64,000 nt of DNA from Sequoia sempervirens (GCA_007258455.2 VDFB02193867.1:567716651-567780650); one strand, 5' to 3'; counted from the stretch's first letter, positions 47,815 through 60,297 are shown. The notes: generated by a model from the sequence alone, not told the origin. Made by a program: numbers and translations.

Positions 47815-50497
47815 AACCGAGTTCAACACATGGACCTATGAGCTCATTACAAGAATTTTTTTTTCAACATCTAGTAGATTGGCTAAGGTTAAAATTGGTT
47901 TTATGCCAGAATAGCATAGATAAAAACCAAGGAAGCTATCTGGAAGACTATCTTCCTAGCACTTAACCAAGTCAATGGCTAAAAGAAAACCTACTAAGGA
48001 GTTAAAACTCTAAGAGAAAAATAATTCTACTAAGGTTGCATAGTGGGAAGAATTCGAGACTTGACCAGGAAGGTATTAAAACCTTGGTCGATTACTAACC
48101 AGACTAAGAGCTTGGGTAGAGCAGTGTCTATATGAATTCAAGATCAATCTTAATTCTCAAGAACCTAGTGATGGGAAGATCTAGAAGTAATCAACTAGGT
48201 GTAGGGTCATCTGAGTGTTGTAAATCCTTGAAACTATATCAACTACACCTAGCAAAGATGGTTGTAGTCTAATTTCTAGATGGCATGGAATGAGCCAAGT
48301 GGAATAAATGGATCATTAAAGGTTGAGAACTAATTAATTGCCTTTTGTTAGAGCTAGAAAGTACAACCTCATTGGTGAATGTAATCATCATCAAGATATT
48401 AAGTCAAATTGTTAAAGTTTTAACAAGTAACATATTCAGTGAAGTAACTTGAATAGAGTTTTATAATGTAAAACGAAGAAAAGAAGTTTGTGTTCCAATT
48501 TTAATCTTTGTATAAAATGATCTTATGATATCATCTAATAGGTGAATGATAGACACTCCAGGAAATATGAGTGAATATGATATAACCCTTTATTTGCAAA
48601 ATTTTAGGCATAATGGAAGTCTTAAGGGACTTATTGGTCATGCGCTTGTAACGCAATCTCTACACCATTGTAAGCTTTTGGAAATATGAATACAGTGTAG
48701 CAATTTACTCCCTTGTAGTGACTTAGTCAAGTCACGTAGTGCATTAATAGTGTTCTTCTGGATTGTGACACTCCCATGGATTTTTGGTAAAATTCCTATT
48801 TAATACTGGCAAGGATTGTCATTGTTTTATTCTGAATTTCAAAATAGTCTAGTGACCGAATTTTGAAGATTGTTTATCTTATGACCGATTGGTCAAGATT
48901 TGATTTATTGTTGGAAAAGAGTTCATTCTTTGATTTATTGTTGAAATTAAAAAAAAATTGCTTATATTTCAATGTTGAGTTGAGTTTTGTGGTGGCTATA
49001 CAAGAACTTTTTGGTTGTTCACTATGTTTTCTTTAATGTTCTTCTTTATCATGTCCTGGGTGGCCTCTGATGGAATTGTGTAAGGGAGTAAATTGTAACA
49101 AAGCACCTGATATGTCCTTAGCTTTATAGATGAAAGAAACCTTGAATGGAAAGGAATTGGTTTCGAACCATTTTTGGGTTATTTAATTGATATTTAAGTT
49201 ATCTGAAGGAGGTCTTATGCAGATATTACTTTTGGAACCTTGTGTTATGGTATGTGGGTGGACAGGAAGTCCAGTAAGCCCAAGTGAATAGTCTCTCCAA
49301 GTCGAGCAGGGTGGTGAACCATTACTATGTGGATTGCAAAGCATATGTATATAAAACTATGGCCATAGTGAGTGTCGTTGCCATGGCGTGCACTTGTCAG
49401 TTTACAGTACTCTAGACACTTAGCTAACCAGAGTTGTCGTACTTAGTAGGAGGGTATCCTTAGTAGTGCGACAAAGTTGGTTAAGTGGGGGTACACACCA
49501 GAGCTCAGATGGCAACTTTGAGGGTTTCCAACACAACCTCTCATCGAAAGGTAGGACTGCTTCCAATTAGGAAGTGTGCGGAGGAACAGCTTAAGTCTGT
49601 GGTTGGAAGGAACAATAGCCAGGTGATGCATTCCCTCTTTTCAGTGGCATGTCGAGTCTTGGAGGATAGTTGAACTAGAAAAGGAATTCTCATCCTTTCT
49701 CTTGTATTTACTTATCAGCTTATTTTAATGATGCCTAAAATAAATGAAATTGGTACTTGATGAATAACCTTTTCAGCTAGAAAAGTCAAGGTTGATGCTA
49801 CTTTATGTATCTTGCTTGATGAATAGTGACACCTTACATATTTAATGTTAACCTTTGTTATCATTCTCTTGGTAAACCTATGTAAGAGTAGTTGATTGCT
49901 ACAAGTAGAAAGAGTATCCATCTATTATGGAGTTTGAGGCAACAATTTCTATAATTATGCTATCAGGATGACTCCATTTGAAACATTGGACAGAAAAGAT
50001 GCCAAACTCATAGAAGATAGGATTAGCATTAGTCCATAAATGTTGTTAGAAATTAATAAACAAATCAAACCGAACAGAAAGATTGGTGGAAGCTAATGTT
50101 AGATAGAAAAGTTAAGTAAAAGCCAATCGTGCACTAACACAATTCTTGGCTAGAGAAGGAAAGTTTCATAAAATAAGGAATGTATTCCTAACCAAAATTT
50201 CCTCGATATAAAGGACTCTTCAAAATTCTCAAAGTTACCAATTCGATTGATTACAAAATCATTTTATTATCAGCTATTACCTGGAGGTATAATGCTTTTT
50301 ATGAATTATATTTGGAAAGTATATAACAAATGATAATTATATATTCTGAGAATGTTTTACAGGCATAGGACCAAGAAGTGGTCATGATCGAGCTTCTTCA
50401 ATGCAAGGTCCAATGGGACCAACAACCAGAGAGGTAAACAAAAGTCTTGTCTTATAAGGTTTCAAAGGCATATGATCATCGAGGACGATGACTCTTA

Positions 50498-50509
50498 TGG
50501 GGGGAGATA
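50498..50509 (+). other. Polypurine tract of the LARD-like element
   Basis: A G-rich purine run (ggggggaga) ends within two bases of the TG of the 3' LTR. Confidence 0.85.
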
Positions 50510-53500
50510 TGTTACACCCCTAACTTTAACTATGTTTTACTTTTTAATTTGAAGTAATTAGTAGATGATTATGCATGTTCAATGATTTTACGTTTAGTTA
50601 AAATGGCTAGAAAAATCAATGTTTTCATGAGTCATGTTTATTTGACTAAAATATGACATGTACTTAAAATTTGTCAAGATGTGATGATCTCATGAGGATT
50701 ATGAAAATGATTACTGAAACACTAATCTTGTGTTGTTGATTGCAAGTTGCATTCAGGATATAGGTTTCCACCCTCCAAAAATGGGAGGGAGAGCTTCATC
50801 AGAGAGAAGGGAATAGATACAAGGAATAGAACAGGTTGTCACCATCTTAAGTCTATTCTAGTTGCTTAACGTCAACCTAGTCATTTTGGGGATAGTGACG
50901 TCGTCAAGGTTGAACATTAGTTGTTTTGCAACTGAGACAATTTTCTATTGAGCATGTTGCTTCTTATGTCATAAACGAGTTTACGCTGTGACCTCAATTG
51001 CGTAAGTGGTTGTTCATTTTGTCTTTTTCTCTTTATAATAGTTTGAATTGGCTTATTAGGTCATGGAACTAATATTATAACCTGATTCCTTGCAAAAGGA
51101 AGTCATTTTGATGATCATCCTTGAGTTCATTTTAAGGAGTGAATACGCCAGAGAGACGACATAAGATCAACGTCATCGATTGTGTAAGATTGTATTACCA
51201 ACTCTTAATTTCTAAATGATTGTCATCTATATATGTTCAATCTTTAAATGCTTTAACTTAATGACTCTCATTATGATATTACATATGGATGTTGATCATT
51301 TATGATCATCATTGAATTAGTTCATTTGATGAATATACTGGTTAGACGATGTAACGATCTATGTCGTCAACATTTCCCATGATGTTATTATTTCTTAAAG
51401 TATTATTATGTTAAATTATATGTTGAAAATTGGCAACAACTGCATAAGTGGAGAGTTAAGCGATAGGATCCAATTGTTATTTAAAGAAGAGCAATATTGC
51501 TTTGATGAAATGGTTCAACTCATAGAATCTTTGGTAATGGCTTTAACTTTTATGTTTATGTGTATTGCATAGTTTATATACCTTATGCAAACTCCATAGG
51601 CCATGGCATGGCATTAAGGGGTGACAGTTATATATATATATAGTTAATACCTTTATTCTAATATCAGTGATATAATGGTTATGGTAGTAGCAAATTTTGG
51701 CATATTTGACCGAACTTATCTTTCTCTAATGATGGCGTGCCCATTTATTATGGAAAGATTATTCGTCCCACGTTGTGGTAACCTCTTTCTCATGTGGGAG
51801 ATAAAAATCTTGGCAACCATTTCTTTAATGGTTTCTTGCTAATTCAGGAGGGTAGTTTTGGAAGTGACAGAGAGAGAGTGGGGAGGTAATTTTTATGCAC
51901 TTCAGTGCTAAATTTTACAGGATGGTCTATCCTCTATTTCACAGTCATGGTGAGTATAAAAATGGGAAGTGTTCCCATTTACGGGGAAATGGAGGGAGAA
52001 TGAGTGCAACCACAAAGTATAGGGGGGACCGGGAAGAACTATCTCTGGGAGGGAGAAACATCACTCTCACCCACTGAACTGCATTGGTAATCAGTCGCTA
52101 GCTTTGGGAAATGTTAGGAGCATGGTAACTTTAGGGAGGGAAGCATTTTAGGAGATTTGAAGCACAAAATATGCTGGAAGCATGGCGTCCATATCTACAT
52201 CTCAATACATGAGTTAACATCTGAAACTAATAGTTTGGGGTGTGAGGCAGTAAAGAGAAGTAAATCCTCATGCTCTAAATATTATTTGGATCCACTCAGA
52301 GCCTTGAGTGGCTGTTGCTGGTCTTTATGAAGGCCTGTATCTTTCAAGCGTGGTTCAGTAAATATGCTATGACCTTCATTAACATAAACATCTACTATGA
52401 GCTCAAAGAACCTCTACATCTTTTCTCTTTTGGCAGTTGGCATCATGATAGTAAATATCAAATCTGGAAGCAAGAAATACATCTTAAATGACTTGATCCA
52501 TTGTAATCTTGCTATGGTACTCATTCTATGAGGTTATTTTTCTTGGAAGGAAACTAAGAGGATAAGAATAGCTAGTTCAGAAAATGGCAAATATTCTTCA
52601 GGCAATTAGAAAAGATCTAGCCATGTAAGCTAAATATCCAAATAGCTATCTTAAAGGTAAGTAGTCTTTCTTCTCTCTAGTATGGGAATAGTCTTTTCCT
52701 TGTACGTATGCATATATATACACTGTGTAGATAATGGTTTATTAAAACCGGTAATGTGATAGTTATGCCTTAACCCAACTCATTCATGAATCATTATTAG
52801 ATTTCTTTAAATCTCCATGATGAGAAAGTTTAATTCTTGATTGCCTTGGAATGATTTAGATGCTTAAAGGTAGATCTAGTATGATACCTCAAACCCTCCT
52901 TGGCATAGTCGAGTTTGGACATTTAACCAAGCTTGAGAAAGCTTGTCTTATAATGAAGTAGAGGAGTGTTATCTTCTTAATATGTTCCTCATGCGAAATT
53001 GAGTCTTGCATGTCTTTGTAAATTAAACCAGGAGAATAGGCGAGCCAAGGATGTGGACATTTAAATAGCCTTTCTATTAATGACTATCACTTATGTTATC
53101 TCGAGAGAGGGAGTAAACTAGGCAATGCAAGGATGAAAATATCATAGTTCTTGTTCAATATAACTTATGTTAGTGCTAAGTGCACAGAAGATGAAGATAG
53201 CCCAAGTTTGGGTATCGTTGGAACGCTTTACCTCAAGGTGAGACAAAAGGAGAGATTCATAACTTAATTCAATATGATGGTGGTAAACTATAGTGATTGA
53301 TAAATGTTTAAGTAATAAAGGAAGTTATATATGAGTTCATAACTTAACCTATGTAGAAAGTCAGTAGACTCAAATAGACCAAGGGGTCGCAAATAGGTCA
53401 TTATCTTTTATAATTCAAATCCTTCTAAGGCTTGAAAGATTAACTTAGATCAAGATCATTGATATGAAATGCTAGTATACTCTTGATATTATATTGGTGA

Positions 53501-54675
53501 GGGTATACCTTGGAAACTATGTTTGTTCATGTACATATAATGTGAACTTAAACAATGCCAAGTGGTCTAGGAAAGACTAAAAGCATTGGTCCTTATGATT
53601 TGTTACAATTATGTTATTCCCCTTGGAAAATCAAGGATGTTGATATTTCCATGTGTTGGTCTAGAGAAGCTAAACCCTAGTATTGAACAAGGAGGATATA
53701 GGAAATATGTAATGTTTATGTCAAATATGACATTGTATATATGTATGTATATTGATTGACAATGAAAGGTTGATAAACCATAGAACAAGGCAGGGAGTCT
53801 TTATAATACCTTAAGAGATTCTACGATAATGTCAAAACTCGATTTAACACATCAAGATGTTGGGTATTGAATCTTGAGAGTAAAATGACAGGAAGTCATA
53901 AACCCTAGATATTGCAAGGATGCAATAAGGGACTTTTAAAATGTTGAAATCCTTAAGACTTTACATTGATTGAATATTCTAGACTAAGGATTATTCCTAA
54001 GTCAGATTGGCTAGAATGGATTTTTCTATACGGACTAGTTGTGTCTATAATACCAAATAAAGTAAGAAAAACTATAGTATGAGATATTTTTCTCAGACGA
54101 GTCAAAGGTATGTATCTAGATGGAATGACCAATCAGAAAGATCATTACTTAGCTAGAAGGGATCTAGAGTTGTATGGTCGATTGAGTATTGTTGGACACA
54201 TCACTAGGACTCATATGGTGAAACTTGACAGTTACTTATATCTATAGCCTTCATGAAGGGCTAGGGTGCTTCCAGTTAGGAAGTGTGCGGGGGACCACTT
54301 AAGTCCGTGGTTGGAGGAAAATCACTAGGATGATGCTCTCCCTTTGAAGCAAAAGACTCACCGAGTCTCGTGAAGTTCGACATCAACATTCCAGATGCAG
54401 TGAACTCCATGTTATGGTTTATGGAAATCAACCTATGAGGTAAAACTATTCTTTATGTTATGGTGTAACATAATTCTCTTGATTCTGGTTGCAATTACAT
54501 GTGAATTCAAATTTGAATCTATCTAGAAAATTTGTACTGTTGTACTTTATTTTTGTGCTTCTACAAATATTTTTATTAAAAATTAAAAAAAAAATTCTTT
54601 CTCATGTTTACTAAGTTTATTTACCTTCTAGTAAATTCTTGAGATTACTTGAGTATTTAGAAGAGGGATGTTACA
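50510..54675 (+). repeat. 3' LTR of the LARD-like element
   Basis: 4,166 bp, direct copy of 43637-47799 with scattered substitutions and short indels. Confidence 0.93.
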
Positions 54676-55632
54676 AAAATATACCCAAGAACATTAGTAG
54701 TAAGGATATAAAGAAAGGTGACAACAAACAACCTTGTCTAATTGAACATTTCAAGGGAAAGGTGCCTGATAACTCTTTGTTTACAACCAACTGCACATTA
54801 GCATCAATGAAAAGAATTTGGAAATGATTACATATTTTAGGTCTAAAAGCCAACCATTGAAGCATTTTAAGAATAAATCTCCTACACATTCTATTGTAAG
54901 TTTTATCAAAATTAATCTTTACAAATAAAGCATTTTTTCTTGATTGTTGAGCCCATTCAATCGTTTCTCGAGCAAGAATGATGTTATCAAGAATAAACCT
55001 CCCACCAAGGAACAAAATTTGTTTTGTCCTAACAATCAACTTTGTCACCAGTTTAATTCTAGTAGCAATATCTTTAGCAATAATTTTATATGAGGTGTTA
55101 ATCAACATGATAGGTCGCCATCCAAAAATAGTATCTCCATTCTTCCCTTTCTGGAGAAGCTTAATAATCCCTTTATTAATATTGTGACGTAAAGAACCAT
55201 GCTCTAAAGCCTCAAGGTAAACAAGATAAAAGTCATCTTTAATGTATTGTCACATTGTTTGATAAAATTACACTGAGAACCCATCAACCCCAGTACTTTT
55301 GTTACGAGGCATTGAAAAGAAAATATGTTCAAGGTCCTCCATAGATAACTCTCTATCCATAAACTGACTATAATCAATATCAACCTTTTAAGGAATAACA
55401 TTTTTGACCATTTCTTCCAAAATTGGTTGTGTGTCAAACCAAAGGTGGTCTTCCTTAAAGAGGTTCTCATAAAATTTCTGAAATAAACACTTAACCTCTT
55501 GAAGATTAGTATGAACACACCCCAACACATCCCAAATCATCTTGAATTGCTCCAATATACTCTATGTGATGTTTATAATTTAAATAATTGAAAAAATACT
55601 TAGAACCTCTATTACCCTCCTTATCCCAATGA

Positions 55633-55734
55633 TGTCTGGCCTTGATTTTAGCTCCTTGACCCCTATACATGTCAATTTTCTAATGTCTGACCTTGATTTT
55701 AACTCCTTGACCCCTATAAATGTCAATTTTCTGC
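55633..55734. repeat. 51-bp tandem duplication within the LINE
   Basis: Two adjacent units starting tgtctggcc (55633) and tgtctgacc (55684), with period 51. The length is a multiple of three, so the frame is kept. Confidence 0.85.
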
Positions 55735-55786
55735 TAAGTTTCTAGAGCAGCTATGGTAGCCTCTACATTACTATTATTAGGATTTG

Positions 55787-55934
55787 CCCAAAGGTATTTT
55801 CTCTTGCAAGTGAGCCAGTCTGAAACCAAAGTCGTCAAAGTCACTCGCGTATATTGAGAGCCCAAAGGTATTTTCTCTTCCAAGTGAGCCAGTCTGAAAC
55901 CAAAGTCGGTCAAACTAACTCACGTATATTGAGT
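55787..55934. repeat. 74-bp tandem duplication at the LINE 5' edge
   Basis: Units starting cccaaaggtattttctctt at 55787 and 55861, period 74, with a few mismatches. Confidence 0.85.
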
Positions 55935-56179
55935 GAAATTATACTGACGATGTGATTTGCCAATACATTTTGTACACCACCTTTTCGCAAGTTTCCAGAT
56001 AGGGTTAACCCTATTCATATCTATTCTTTATATCAGTCCTTTGGGTGTCTTGTTCTTTGTAGCTTACATTGATCAATATAGAAAAAAAAAGGTTTCCAGG
56101 TTTCACCTAAGCAAAGCGTCTGTGCCCGGGCACAATTACAATTACAAATGTCTAAAAAATCAAATTGGTACGATACAAT

Positions 56180-56720
56180 CTATCCGCAATTCGCGTTACC
56201 GTGCTACTCACGGGCACTCCAATTGACTTTCTAATTAGGTTGCTACGAAAGCGCAATTGTTTTTGCTTTTTTTAAACGATTTGACCGGGTCAAGAACAAA
56301 TATCATGTTTTCGGGGAACAAAAAAATAAGCTTCAGGTTTTGTAAACTGCTCTACAGATTAAGTGACGTTGCTCTACAGATTAAGCATGACAAGGTTGTC
56401 AAGCACGGTGAAAATAGACTCGCTTTTTTGTTACTTTTCGTTACACCAAGGGCGGTTTCTGCAGCTCTTGTCCAACAGAATTTCACTGTAAGTTTCTTTC
56501 AACGATTCTTTAAAATCCTAAACGTTATATTAAGCTTGATATAGTAATCGTTGAACTAATTTATATTATTTTGCTGTTACAGATTGCAACACAGAGTGTG
56601 ACAAGAGTGTAACGCGCAGAAAATTGTAACAGTCAATGGATAAATATACCTACAATTTTACAATCAGAGGTCAGGAAGGGACGCTGTGGTGGCATGCACA
56701 TATCTTATATGACTAGGAAA
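56180..56720 (+). pseudogene. Laccase pseudogene remnant with promoter part (exons 1-3 deleted and fused)
   Basis: Exon 1 (ATG 56388, to about 56488) matches exon 1 of the intact gene, with a 1-bp deletion in the signal-peptide codons (gcaccatggg versus acaccaaggg). The exon 2 start (56582, after ttacag) carries ATQSVTRV-type codons with a stop. At about 56640 it jumps directly into exon 3 (YNFTI, then GTLWWHAH), skipping intron 2 and the first copper motif. Homology ends near 56720. Upstream, 56185-56240 resembles the intact promoter (attcgcgtt..ctact..cggca.tccaat), but the TATA box is replaced by an A run near 56320. Exons 4-6 are missing. Nonfunctional. Confidence 0.85.
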
Positions 56721-57540
56721 ATTTATTGTCAACAATTTATTTTCAGTAATTTATTGTCAATAATTCACCGTCAGCAATTTATTGTTGTGGCATATTCATT
56801 GCATATACAATTTACCTCTAGCAATTTATCGTCATAACATATTGACCACGTATACATTTTTCAATATTTAAATGATCAAAAATACTAAAAAAAATGTAAT
56901 GAAAGTGATAATGAACAAGAAGTTGGTAGATCATTTTTTATTAATCACAATAAAGATGAAAAAATAAATTGTTGAAAGAAATATGTATCATTGGTAAAAA
57001 TTGGATTTGATATTCTTAATTATGTTAGTTGTCTAAGTTGACTAAAAATTTGATTGATTCTAGAGATAGTGTACTCTATGTTAGTGAGTTCTTTGAGGAG
57101 ATGTTTAACATGATGAGAAATGTCTACATATGCTTGGATGCTATTGATATAGTTGCATGCTATTGATGAAGACTTAAAAAGAAGTCCTAAACCAAGATGT
57201 AATCAAAGTGATGATGGACAAAAACTTTGTAGACCATATCCTATTAACCATATTGAAGATGAATATATATAATAAATAATATTGGAAGCAATCTCTAAAT
57301 GATATTCCTAATTAAGGTAGTAATTTGAGTTTACTAAAGAGTTAGATTGATTCTATAGTTAGTTTAAAAGAACATTTTGAATGTGAAGATATTGTTGATT
57401 CTAATAAAGTTTTTTTTTTTTAAAGTTGAAAGGTTATTCTAATTAGAGATGAATTAAAAATAAAAAATAGTATTAAAAAATGAAATATACTAGTATATAA
57501 ATTGAAATCTAAATTTAATTATGCAAATTTACATATAATT
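56721..57540. other. AT-rich spacer, no gene seen
   Basis: Low-complexity AT-rich DNA with short repeated pieces such as (a)atttattgtca at 56720-56840 and two related attga(t)tcta(g/t)ag(a/t)tag segments. No supported coding sequence. Confidence 0.45.
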
Positions 57541-57730
57541 AGCCAATAGGCTATTTGTGTGAACTTTGCTCGGAATTTTCATTAGCCTTTCCGATTTTGC
57601 GCTTTTCCGACGACTGGGAAAAGGTGGCGGGTTGTTTTCCCATTCTGATGAACTTTGGTCAAAATTTTCGTCAGCCTTCCCAATTTTTGGGGTCTCTAAC
57701 GCCGTGGAAAAGGTGGCGGATTGTTTTTTT
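57541..57730. repeat. Imperfect tandem pair, about 90 bp
   Basis: Two adjacent units, each running from gaactttg(c/g)tc through cag/agcctt(t/c)cc to ggaaaaggtggcgg(g/a)ttgtttt. A third, more distant match (ggggaaaggatggcagaatttatttt) lies at 59156. Confidence 0.65.
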
Positions 57731-58295
57731 TTAAATAAAAAATGTTTGGCGTGATGATAGAGGAGGCCAGTGAAATGGCATCAACATTAATTGTTGTATG
57801 GTTTCCATGTAGTAGTGATGATGCAAGTAACATTTGTCTTTAAATTCCTTGGAAAACAAAGCGAATGTCTGTGCAATTTTTGATAACGCATTGTTGGGTG
57901 TCAGTCTCTGGGTTTATCTTCTTGTTCAAGATAGCTGTGAGTGAGGAGGGCAAGCTTATGTGAAGGTGCAAGTGCGTTCATCGGCTGTGGAATTTTTGTG
58001 AAGGTGGGTGGAAGTTATTTTGAGTTTTTTGCATGCATGGATTGTTGTGTGGGTTGGGATAATTGTGTGCACATTTTTTGTAGGCAGTGGAGAAAGAATG
58101 AAGGGAAGAGAAAGCAAGTGGGAAGAGGTGTATTTGAAGGAAGTGAGAAGAGGTGCATATTGAAAAATCCATTTGTCGAGTATTTCTAAAATAGTTTATG
58201 TTATTTTACAAAGGGGATTGTTGATTGTTGCTCTGTAGCTTAGTCTAAATTGTTTGGTTTATGGTTTCCATTTAGCCGCCATGGGTGGAAGGAAA
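57706..58295 (+). repeat. Long direct repeat, copy A
   Basis: Runs from ggaaaaggtggcgga through gttgtatggtttccatgtag and gtgaaggtgcaagtgc to ggtttccatttagccgccatggg. Matched by 59155-60225. A short open frame within (57941-58189) occurs in both copies, but with different frames and ends; I do not support it as a gene. Confidence 0.8.
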
Positions 58296-59154
58296 TATTG
58301 TTTTTCTTTTTGCATTTCTTGTGTTGAATTCATGTGTTTTTGTGGGCTTTTTCATCTGGGTTACTCTTGAAACCAATATTGTTTCATTGTGTCGATTGTT
58401 GTTGAAAAGACTGTATAGTTTTGTGGGTGACTATTGGGTATATTGTTTCATTTATGGCTTGTGTTTTGTGCAAATAGATGCAAATTAGTTAATCTAGCGT
58501 GTTTTTGGTTAATCTTGAGAGCGATTGGGTTTTGGCTTGTGGGTGATCGTTGGCTATATTGTTTCATTTATGGCTTGCTTTTTTGTGTGAATGGTTGTAA
58601 AATAGTTAATCTGGTGTGTTTTTGGTGAATTTTTCCATTTGGGTTGCTGTTGAAACCAATATTAATTCATATATGGTTCATGTTTTTTGGTGAAGGTTTT
58701 GAATTGGTCTATTACTACGAGCTTTCTATGTTTTGTGTGTTTTTCATATGCATGACTGTTGAAAGGCATGTTTTTGTGGCGATGGTTGTAATGCATTGAG
58801 ATAGTTAATGTTATATAGGTTGCATTGTTTTAGGGTATATTGTTACCTTTTTGAAAATGGTCTATTGAGAAAAGATTATATAGTTTGTTCACAACAATAT
58901 TGTTTGATTTATGGTTCAACTTTTTTGGGGATGTTTTTGTATGGGTTTGTTACTGTCATTTTTAGTGTTTTGCAGGTTTGACCATTTGGGTGATTGTTGA
59001 TAATAATATTATTTTATTTATGGAATTCATTTTTTGGCGATGGTTGCAATGTAATAAAATAGCTAATGTTATGTGGTTCATGTTGTTTTGCATAGGGCAT
59101 TGTTCACTATTGTTGTCTACCTTACCCTATATTGTTTCCATTTAGCATGGTTGG

Positions 59155-60297
59155 GGAAAGGATGGCAGAATTTATTTTTTTTAATATGAAAAGCGTTTGG
59201 CACACCGATAGACAAGGTGAGTGAAATGGTATCATATATATATGTATAGCAGTGAGACACGAAAGTAAAAATATACTTATTTCTCAACAAAATATTATCA
59301 AAAATTGAAAGGATATAGCCTTCTCAGGATTTCCTTCTCGAATAATAACAGTGACAGAGCCATCAAGAAATATACTCCTTTCTAAACAGAACCTTATATA
59401 TATCTATATATGTGTATATGTATATGTATAGATATGTGTGTGTGTGTGTGTATATGTGTGTGTGTATATATATATATGTACATGTATGTATAATAGTGAG
59501 ACACAAAAGTAAAAATATACTTATTTCTCAAGAAAACATTATAAAAAATACCTGATGTAATGAAACATAGAGTGTACAACATTAACTATTTTATTCTGTT
59601 GCAACTATAACCAGAAAATAGAAGCCATAAATTAAACATCATTGGTTTCAACAATGAGATAGATGGAGAAACCCACAATATATATATTTATATATACATA
59701 CAAACTAACTTGAGAAATATATATATATATATGTATATATATAGTTGTATGGTTTCCATGTAGTGGTGATGGTGCAAGTAACATTTTTCTCTACTGTCCT
59801 TGGAAAACAAAGCAAATATCTGTGCAATTTTCACTAATGCATTGTTGGGTGTCATTCTCTAGGTTTATCTTGTTGTTCAAGATAGCTGTGAGTGAGGAGG
59901 GAAATATTTTGTGAAGGTGCAAGTGCATTCATCAGCTGTGGAATTTCTGTGAGGGTGGGTGGAGGTTATTTTGAGTTTTTTGCATGCATCAATGGTTTTG
60001 TTGGTTGTGATAATTGTGTGCCCATTTTTATCTGGCGGTGGAGAAAGAACGGAGGGCAGGGAAATCAAGTGGGAAGAGGTGCATATTGAAAAATATGTTT
60101 GTTGAGTATTTCTAGAACAATTTATGTTATTTTCAAAAGGGGATTGTTGATTGTTGCTTTGTAGCTTAGTCTAAATTGTTTGGTTTATGGTTTCCGTGTA
60201 GCCACCATGGGTGAAAGGCATGTTTTTGCGGTGATGGTTGCAACGCATTGAGATAGTTAATGTTATATAGGTTGTGTTGTTTTAGGGTATATTGTTA
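59155..60297 (+). repeat. Long direct repeat, copy B (with insertion and deletion)
   Basis: Matches copy A up to 60215, with an extra 500 bp or so of degenerate and microsatellite DNA at about 59235-59744. After 60215 it continues with sequence like 58757-58852 (gaaaggcatgtttttg to gggtatattgtt), so the interval 58296-58756 of copy A is missing here. Confidence 0.75.
59395..59482. repeat. TA/TG microsatellite
   Basis: Alternating tatatgtgtatatg and tgtgtgtgtgtg runs. Confidence 0.9.

Larger units (their letters stand above)
47800..50509 (+). other. Noncoding interior of the LARD-like element
   Basis: 2.7 kb without a reading frame of note and without retrotransposon protein motifs. A segment at 49540-49665 resembles part of the LTR (47385-47500). 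A 14-bp inverted pair (caatttactccctt near 48702, aagggagtaaattg near 49084) encloses about 370 bp. Whether the interior contains packaging signals cannot be told. Confidence 0.75.
43637..54675 (+). mobile_element. LARD-like LTR element (4.16-kb LTRs, no gag or pol), inserted in a LINE
   Basis: Two directly repeated LTRs (43637-47799 and 50510-54675) start TG(T/C)(T/C)ACACCCCTAAC-like and end GGGATGTTACA. A PBS (47802-47814) follows the left LTR and a purine tract (50498-50509) precedes the right one, so structure and orientation (+) are clear. The flanking five bases, AAAAG at 43632-43636 and AAAAT at 54676-54680, are a target duplication with one mismatch. The interior (47800-50509) has no gag, protease, RT or integrase sequence. 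Long LTRs plus a noncoding interior with intact priming sites define a large retrotransposon derivative, which must have been mobilised by another element's proteins. In the first 100 bp of the LTR pair I counted five mismatches. Confidence 0.92.
54676..55935 (-). pseudogene. LINE reverse transcriptase, 5' part (split from 43240-43631)
   Basis: On the minus strand from about 55930 the order is that of a plant L1-type ORF2. A DWLTCKRKYLWANPN segment comes first, then HHWDKEGNRGSKYFFNYL, LFQKFYENLFKEDHLWFDT, then RELSMEDLEHIFFSMPRNKS. These are followed by the RT blocks ...RPIMLINTSYKIIAK, GGRFILDNIILARETIEW, FVKINFDKTYNRM, SGTFPLKCSIRQGCLLSPF and LLMFLGIF, where the LARD-like element interrupts. 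Several stops and two tandem duplications (55633-55734, 55787-55934) show decay. It continues at 43631 with the catalytic FFDD motif. Confidence 0.88.

Noticed and set aside
57941..60089. Short frames shared by the two long direct repeats (Gly/Cys-rich, about 65-80 codons)
   Set aside because: Shared because the DNA is repeated. They differ in length and frame and look like no known protein.
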